Notes under the pieces: generated by a model
Databases searched by the model: none
The model's input: only the letters and a program-made list of their open reading frames with translations
Told to the model about the DNA's origin: nothing
Translations under genes and position numbers: made by a program
Source: HGM05232 sp036661515
GTDB taxonomy: Bacteria > Bacteroidota > Bacteroidia > Bacteroidales > Muribaculaceae
Direction: 5' to 3'
Assembly: GCA_036661515.1 (NCBI GenBank)
Contig: JAVWYO010000104.1
Coordinates: 1-6,963, forward strand
DNA: 6,963 nt
Shown here: positions 6,087-6,963 of the stretch, one piece after another
How positions within the stretch are numbered: the first letter of the stretch is position 1
How the letters are laid out: every line of letters begins with the position of its first letter

Positions 6087-6963
6087 ATGAAAAATGAGAA
6101 AGGTATTATTCTAATTATTGCAATGATAATTATATCAAGCTGTAACATTTATGCCATGAAACCAAAGCATAACACCATTAAACACACAAACGTTACACAA
6201 TCAGCAAATAAATCTATGGAGCAAATTCTTAAATTAGCTAAAGCTTACTATTTTGGCAATGATAGTATTTATATGAATAAGCAAAAGGCATTTGAATTAT
6301 TCAGCAAAGCTGCAAAGCAAGGGAATTTAGAAGCTCAAAATTTTTTAGGATGTTGCTATTCAACAGGAGAAGGCGTAGCAAAAGATATAGAGCAAGCTGT
6401 ATATTGGTTCCGAAAAGCTGCCGAACAAGGATTTGCAACGGCTCAATTTAATTTAGGGCTTTGCTATCAAAGTGGTGATGGTGTTGAAAAGGACTTTAAT
6501 CAAGCTGTATATTGGTTCCGAAAAGCGGCTGAACAAGGAAATGCTAAGGGCCAATGTCATTTGGGGGTGTGTTACGGCTCCGGTGATGCTGGTGAAAAGG
6601 ACTTTAATCAAGCTGTATATTGGTTCCAAAAATCGGCCGAACAAGGAAATGATGATGCTCAATATTTTTTGGCGCAGTGTTACTACTTCGGTTATGGTGT
6701 TGAAAAGGACTTTAATCAAGCTGTATATTGGTGCCAAAAATCGACCGAACAAGGAAATGCTACTGCTCAATATTTTTTGGCGCAGTGCTACTACTTAGGT
6801 AATGGTGTTGAAAAGGACTTAAATCAAGCTATATATTGGCTCCGAAAAGCGGCTGAACAAGATGATACAGCTGCTCAATGTCTTTTGGGGGAGTGTTACC
6901 TCTCCGGAGATGGTGTTGAAAAGGACTTTAATCAAGCTGTATATTGGTTCCGAAAAGCGGCTG
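6087..6963 (+). CDS. Sel1-like repeat lipoprotein, C-terminus beyond the window
   Basis: The frame is open from ATG 6087 to the right edge (292 residues and one base), so the gene continues outside. Residues 1-18 form a signal peptide (MKNEKG, then a hydrophobic stretch) ending in ISSC, a lipobox with lipidated Cys19. After a polar linker (20-45) comes one degenerate Sel1-like unit (about 47-81). Regular 36-residue units follow from about 82, 118, 154, 190 and 226, and a partial one from 262. The unit consensus is roughly AQxxLGxCYxxGxGVEKD followed by FNQAVYWFRKAAEQGN, the Sel1/TPR-like helix pair. Such repeats mediate protein-protein contacts; the partner is unknown. Cys19 is followed by NIYAM rather than acidic residues, so the Bacteroidota surface-export signal is not evident and a periplasmic location is likelier. 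It is transcribed divergently from the HTH gene; a shared regulation is possible but unproven. Confidence 0.9.
   Translation, partial: MKNEKGIILIIAMIIISSCNIYAMKPKHNTIKHTNVTQSANKSMEQILKLAKAYYFGNDSIYMNKQKAFELFSKAAKQGNLEAQNFLGCCYSTGEGVAKDIEQAVYWFRKAAEQGFATAQFNLGLCYQSGDGVEKDFNQAVYWFRKAAEQGNAKGQCHLGVCYGSGDAGEKDFNQAVYWFQKSAEQGNDDAQYFLAQCYYFGYGVEKDFNQAVYWCQKSTEQGNATAQYFLAQCYYLGNGVEKDLNQAIYWLRKAAEQDDTAAQCLLGECYLSGDGVEKDFNQAVYWFRKAA
6330..6963 (+). repeat. Tandem 108-bp DNA repeats within the Sel1 gene
   Basis: The coding repeats are also conserved as DNA with an exact 108-base period. The same block beginning aaggactttaatcaagc starts at 6489, 6597, 6705 and 6921, with one altered copy at 6813. Neighbouring units share synonymous choices in patches, for example ctcaatattttttggcgcag near 6658 and again near 6766. 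This points to recent duplication or gene conversion. The unit from about 6330 is more diverged. The array continues past the window edge. Confidence 0.9.

Noticed and set aside
6453..6798. Open frames of about 105 residues on both strands within the Sel1 array
   Set aside because: They are shadows of the 108-bp repeats in other frames. The plus-strand Sel1 frame has signal peptide, lipobox and family repeats and runs through the whole region.

Overview
The window looks like a chromosomal piece from an AT-rich member of the Bacteroidota, probably Bacteroidales (Bacteroides/Prevotella-like). The reasons are promoters with a TAnnTTTG -7 element, starts with little or no Shine-Dalgarno sequence, a Bro-N protein and a short XRE-type helix-turn-helix protein of kinds common in that phylum, and the gene order sppA-lpxK-punA-thiL. 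The assignment rests on pattern recognition, not on a database search.

Layout. Positions 1-248 (minus strand) hold the N-terminal part of a BRO-family (Bro-N) protein that runs off the left edge. Positions 249-454 are non-coding, with one faint protein-like frame that may be a gene remnant. Positions 455-5295 (minus strand) hold a compact run transcribed sppA, lpxK, punA, thiL. Its products are a membrane signal-peptide peptidase, the lipid A 4'-kinase, a trimeric-type purine nucleoside phosphorylase and thiamine-monophosphate kinase. Spacers are 19, 52 and 15 bases, and one good promoter lies just upstream of sppA, so the four are probably one operon despite belonging to unrelated pathways. 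Positions 5418-5636 (minus strand) encode a 72-residue XRE-type DNA-binding protein.

Positions 5637-6086 are a divergent control region between the HTH gene and a plus-strand gene. It contains a promoter for each direction and several inverted repeats. It also contains a 113-base imperfect hairpin (5682-5794, about 40 pairs in six nested blocks), which would lie in the long untranslated leader of the HTH mRNA. Two G-T wobbles in its apical stem make it fold better as minus-strand RNA than as plus-strand RNA. From 6087 to the right edge runs an open plus-strand gene for a predicted lipoprotein of Sel1-like repeats, with 36-residue units that are also strongly conserved as 108-bp DNA repeats.

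The core operon is ordinary. The parts worth a second look are the hairpin and operator-like repeats around the HTH gene, the DNA-level Sel1 repeats, an Asp at the purine-specificity position of the phosphorylase, and a non-ATG start for lpxK. I found no tRNA, rRNA, CRISPR array or insertion sequence.
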